From positions 1,443,501 through 1,503,500 of the forward strand of contig WPIO01000053.1 in assembly GCA_009760855.2 (NCBI GenBank): a stretch of DNA of 60,000 nt, written 5' to 3'. How positions within the stretch are numbered: the stretch's first letter is position 1; every line of letters starts with the position of its first letter. The notes under the pieces were generated by a model that did no database searches, had not been told where the DNA came from, and was given only the letters and a program-made list of their open reading frames with translations. Positions 11,322-60,000 of the stretch are shown here, in pieces. A program made the translations under genes and the position numbers. This DNA comes from Cristatella mucedo (Eukaryota > Bryozoa > Phylactolaemata > Cristatellidae).

Positions 11322-12059
11322 TTAAGCATCAGCAATCGTTACTTCGACCTCAACTCCGGGTTCAATACTGATGGACGTTATCTGCTTGACAACCTCGGAG
11401 GGACTCACAAGATCAATCAATCGCTTATGGATTCGCATCTGGAAACGATCCCAGGTCTTCGAACCTTCACCGCAAGGCGTCTTTCTTGTTGTGATACGCA
11501 GGATTTTCGTGGGCATCCGGACTGGTCCTTTTACTTTTAGCTGCTTGTCTTTAGCGCCCTTGATTAGGTCAGCGCAAACTGCAACAGCCAAGACGGCATT
11601 ACGACACTTGGCCCGCACAGGTAACATCAGACCAAGGTAGCGTAATTTATGCTTAATGCAATATGTGCAACATACGAATATACCAAAATGCAATGCGCAT
11701 TACGAGATTCTCCATGGTTGATCACAATTCGATTGGCAGGTACACTAACCTTTCTCAAGGCTCTTGACATTTCGACTTGTCAGCGTGATCCTTATGCGAT
11801 GGATCTGGGCTTCCTCCAACGGAGCCTTGCTGTCCTTAGCATATGCCTACGACGTATAATAAATAAAAACAATGTATAACTGCTCTCTTAAGGTACTACT
11901 CGAAGCGCTGGGTCACGTTTCAGCGGAATAAGGAGACGACAAATACAATACCGCCAGGGCGCATCGTATCGTTGCGAATTACCGGCTGGCTGACCATACA
12001 TTAACGGTCAAATTGACGCGAAGCCACACTTAAAACACTTAAGAATAAGTAATTACCAT
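11322..12059 (-). CDS. RPS20: 40S ribosomal protein S20 (uS10), whole gene of three exons
   Basis: RPS20 is a small-subunit ribosomal protein of the uS10 family; it binds 18S rRNA in the 40S head. The spliced model uses ATG at 12059-12057 alone in exon 1 (AATG|GTAATT donor), exon 2 at 11846-11750 (acceptor GTCGTAG, donor AAAG|GTTAGT) and exon 3 at 11578-11322 (acceptor TTGCAG). It encodes 118 residues; the mammalian protein has 119. Diagnostic blocks are [53 protein letters not shown] and the C-terminus EVTIADA. Introns fall after the initiator Met and within the Val codon of EK|VCADL; I recall the first as a vertebrate RPS20 intron site. All phases fit (0 then 1). It is divergent to CPLANE1. 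No damage seen; likely functional and constitutively expressed. Confidence 0.96.
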
Positions 12060-13922
12060 TTTTTATGCAACTTTAGCCGACGTGACCAAGGTATCTTGAC
12101 CAGAGGTGAGCTAGCACAGGCACACGCTAGGCAAAACGGACCGGAAAGACCGGTCGCTGATGGAAGCGAGGCTACTGGGCTTCCGTGCGGAACAAAAACG
12201 AAGGGTTTACATACAATAACGCTATCCCGCTTAATTAATTAAATAAAAAATAAATAAACGACCGGATACAGGACCATAATATGTTTGAAGGAACCATGCG
12301 GAATGGACTGGGTGACATAATATCGATGCTGAGTGACGAACTGGCGGCTGACTGCAAAAAGGTGCTGCAACAGTATGCACTTTGAAAAAGTAGCACCATC
12401 AGGATCTATCATTTGTAAAAAGACAAACGGAATTTTTGGGGTTCCAACTACGCAAGTATCCTCATCCGAATAGTCCAGCATCTGTATATTACTGCAGTCC
12501 GTATGCACGTCATGTGACTTACATCTATTTCCGGCCCTCTCTAGCATTGCCAAGGTCGATCGGAGCGCGCTGCCGGATGTTCGTTGCCCACCGGCGGGCA
12601 TTTCTAAACACATTCGGTGTTGTTGTATTATGATCGCAACATGCGCTGCAAAATTTGCAGGTAATCGTTAGAATGGAACGATAAAAGGACGATTGTACAG
12701 CAGGTTTGGTGTTTATATCGTCGTAATAATCTCCAGATATTTGGCGTCCGGTTGCTATGACGCTAAGACTAGGCTTGCAGTTTTTAGAACGCGTATCTCT
12801 TTCACCGCACAACGTTACCTTATAATGGAATATAGACAAAATGGCGTTGTTACGTTCTGATTGCGTTATTACTTGAAAAACTGAATGGAATTCGTGTCTG
12901 TCTACCTTTAAACCGTTCGTCTTCAGTTCCGCTCCGTTATTCACCAGCCGCAGTTACCGGTTAGCTTAATGCCACTTAAGGGCTAGGTACCTTTGTCAGT
13001 AACTGAGCTGATAAGACTTCTATCGATCAGCCGTACATAAGAATAATATTTCCTCCAAATAAGCACAACTTATGTACGTGTTAGCTGGTATTTACAATAA
13101 TGTATGCAAACTCAATTTTAGTTGAGCATGGCGATCGCGTAATATTGAGGCCTGCCAGTCACGAAGGAGCCATTTCCTATGCGGCTTGGATGCCATTTCC
13201 TTCAGTGCCTTCGCGCCCAGTAGGAGCTGTCTCGTGGCAATCAGTTCGCTGGTGGGCGGAGAAGCTCTTGTGGAGCATCTCTGATCGGAAAAGAGACTTG
13301 CTGTTAACGTCCGAGAGCCCGCAAACGAATGCAGAAAATTTTAACTTTTGACATAGGTGAGAGGATGCCAAAACGTGACTAATCAGTGGTGGCCGGTCTC
13401 TGCCATTTAACCCAACGAGAGGCAACTCGCCTGTGTGTGGGGCTGGGAAGAGGCGTTCCAGCTCACGGAGCGGTGCCGAAGAAATTGGGCTGCGAACTTG
13501 CGAAAGGATTTGAGTTGGTAGGACTTGAGCCTCTGTTTTCGGAGGTCATGGGATTGACTCTGATTGATGAAACAGCGAGCATCGTATTTTGCTCCAGTCC
13601 AATGTCGGTTTGAGTCATCTTTTCTTGTCATTTGTGCAAGGGCATTCGGCCACTTGTCAACGAACCTAGTTACCTAGTGCGGCCTAGCCACATTGTCCGA
13701 AATCCGTCGAACGTGGTCGAAGTCCTGACAAGTCGTGGATGCTAGTTGCTGCCCACCTCTAGTCCGAGGTGGCTGCATCGCCCACTACCCATTACCCTGC
13801 TTAGCTGATGGCATGCTTTTTGCGAACGTTGCAGGTCTATCCAGTTTGGAGCCATCGAGTCTTCATCACTGAGGCCGCCACCCGGGCTGCAGGAAGCACT
13901 GTAGTGACGACCTTTCTGGGTC
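12060..13922. other. Divergent intergenic region between RPS20 and CPLANE1
   Basis: Should hold the RPS20 promoter and possibly CPLANE1 promoter and 5' UTR exons. A 139-codon reverse-strand frame (12944-12525) and an overlapping one (12613-12239) have no motif I recognise. A + strand frame at 13100-13351 is also not recognised. No clear repeat. Confidence 0.4.
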
Positions 13923-58425
<44,503 letters not shown>

Positions 58426-60000
58426 GTAGTGTGCCGAGCTTCGGCGTTGCGACTGCGTGCTTTGGGCTGCTGTCTACCCGGCGTACGGGCGTACGACTGC
58501 TGTCTACCCGGCTGCAGCAGTCGATCTGTCATGATTTCTTCTTGGTTCTTTGTTGGGGCGGGGCTAGCAGCATGTTTGCTTTCTGCTGAGCGAGGCCTCA
58601 AAAGAGTGCCAGGCTCCAGTGTACTGCCTTCTATGCTAGAAATGCTGCCATGCTCCACTGGCTGTGTGTCTTTGCGTCTGCGTCCGTGCATCTGTGTCTG
58701 TGTGCATCTGCATCTTTGCTTCTGAGTCTGTGCGACTTCCTCTGCATGCGCGTGTGAGTCCGTGCGTCTGCGTCTCAGTCTGCGAGTCTCAATCTGTGCG
58801 TATGCATGCCTGCCGTGCGTCTGTGGCGCTCGGCTGAATTATGAGGCGGCGGAGGCATGCATGTTGCATGCACATGAGTCTCTGCTAATGCTCTTTTCTG
58901 AAGCATTTGCAGAAAGAGCTGTATAGGGTGAATTTCTTTACCCAATTGCCCTCCCCTTCCCACCCGTCTTGGTTTAAGTTACAAGCGATTGGTTTCGCTT
59001 TCACTGAATGATAGGCCTTCAAAAAGTTTGGTCGCAGAAGCTTGTTTAGCCTACGTGTGGAATTCCAGCTGGGAGTGCACGGACATAGAAATGAGGAGCG
59101 TTCAAAGCCTCATTCACGGGTGAGGATTCCTTTTGCCGACTCTAAGGTGGGGGGGGGGTCCTGAGGGATTTTGTGGTAACTTTGTGCTGCTGCCTCGTTC
59201 CAGGAACACTTAGACAGCTAGCTGTGATTACACCAGCGGGGGTCCAGCCAGGCCAGTTTAGGTATCCCGGTGGCTGGCTGAAAATTTGATCACTGGCAGG
59301 ATTAGGTCCGACGTGTCAGTGTTCGCAATGCTTGACGATAACCACTTGGTTATGTTCATTATTACTGGTGCCAGAGCACCACCTGGTGGCTCGGAGGCCA
59401 GCTCACATAGTCTTAGGAAGTGATAGCAAGTAATCAATGGTTCAGTCAGATTTTTTTTATCAACATACGCCACCTTCTGTACATCTCCCGTAGGCATCCA
59501 GAGCGTGCAGCACAAGCAATGACAGGCAAGAGCTTGTGACCGAGAGGCAAGCAGTCAGGCTTTTTTACGTATTATTTCTGCAGCTGTAGCGCACGCTTTG
59601 CTGCTAAGTAATCAAAGGATGAGGAGGACTAGTGAGACAAGATTATACAAGCAAACAACGGACCGATATTATTTCTTGAATAACAAAGCGAAGGTATCGT
59701 CTGGGATTCTCATGTCTAACATCTTTCATGCTGCCACTGTAGTCTTATTCTTCCCTCCCAGGCTTTAAATTCTCTTTGTTTTGGTGTGCAAGCTGCAAGC
59801 CGGGCATATCCAGAGCCTCGCGCGATTTCACGTTGTCCATTCACCTTGCATGAAACACTGTCACCAAATGTTGTTGGACACATTGTATGATGATGCACAC
59901 CGTGTGTTGCAGCCGACTCCATGCAGCATTCATTTCGAAGCGTGACAATTCGGCTGAGCTAGCGCCTTTTTGACGCTACCCACCGAACGATTGCAATAAG
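58426..60000. other. Right end of window, probably CPLANE1 intron
   Basis: No further exon could be recognised. 58660-58810 is a degenerate array of TCTGTGCG/TCTGCGTC-like units. A possible type-2 SINE remnant (-) lies at about 59270-59355, with ACCAAGTGGTTATCG on its reverse strand. G-run at 59149-59157. Confidence 0.4.

Noticed and set aside
11579-11749. Possible box C/D snoRNA in RPS20 intron 2 (vertebrate RPS20 hosts one, as I recall)
   Set aside because: Reverse strand has GTGATCA and CTGATG but not a proper C box with a D box and terminal stem at usual spacing.
12239-12944. Reverse-strand open frames of 124 and 139 residues upstream of RPS20
   Set aside because: No recognisable domain; the first begins with a non-ATG codon, and a possible donor (TTTAAAG|GTAGAC) is not enough to define a gene.
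13100-13351. 83-residue + strand open frame before CPLANE1
   Set aside because: No motif, no splice site in a phase joining to exon 1; treated as chance.

Overview
This is a window from a ciliated animal (metazoan) nuclear genome. Coding sequence is split into small, GC-rich exons with GT..AG introns. Non-coding DNA is AT-rich and packed with LINE fragments, tRNA-derived SINEs and long dinucleotide microsatellites. I see nothing vertebrate-specific. Intron positions in the ribosomal gene look like the vertebrate ones as I remember them, so a slowly evolving invertebrate is likely, but I cannot name the phylum. All homology statements come from reading translations and from memory of the families; no search or alignment was run.

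Layout. 1-0.35 kb: LINE remnants. 0.96-1.9 kb (+): an intact single-exon beta-1,3-galactosyltransferase-like gene. 4.17-5.23 kb (+): a decayed tandem copy of it, whose breaks are filled by TA, TG and CA microsatellites. 5.3-10.85 kb: LINE and SINE debris from two LINE families in both orientations. 11.3-12.06 kb (-): complete three-exon ribosomal protein S20 gene (RPS20). 13.9-58.4 kb (+): at least 27 coding exons of CPLANE1 (C5orf42/JBTS17), the large basal-body/ciliogenesis protein. Every exon-exon phase in my model is compatible, giving about 2,630 residues so far. Vertebrate CPLANE1 is about 3,200 residues, so the gene probably runs past the right edge.

The CPLANE1 introns hold most of the repeats. 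There is a 2.6-kb reverse-strand LINE with endonuclease C-terminus and reverse transcriptase (31.8-34.4 kb). A second LINE family ends in (ATT)n tails (36.5-37.5 kb, plus many short tails). A pogo/Tigger-like DNA transposon remnant has terminal inverted repeats and TA flanks (48.63-49.15 kb). At least nine copies of a tRNA-derived SINE are scattered through the window. Microsatellites reach 100-180 bp.

The genes are not an operon. RPS20 and CPLANE1 are divergent neighbours about 1.9 kb apart, and the glycosyltransferase pair is an independent local duplication. The most useful observations are the phase-consistent CPLANE1 model, the SINE family with tandemly duplicated 3' halves, the pogo-like element, the microsatellite-riddled galactosyltransferase pseudogene, and a young LINE insertion with a target-site duplication just downstream of a CPLANE1 exon.
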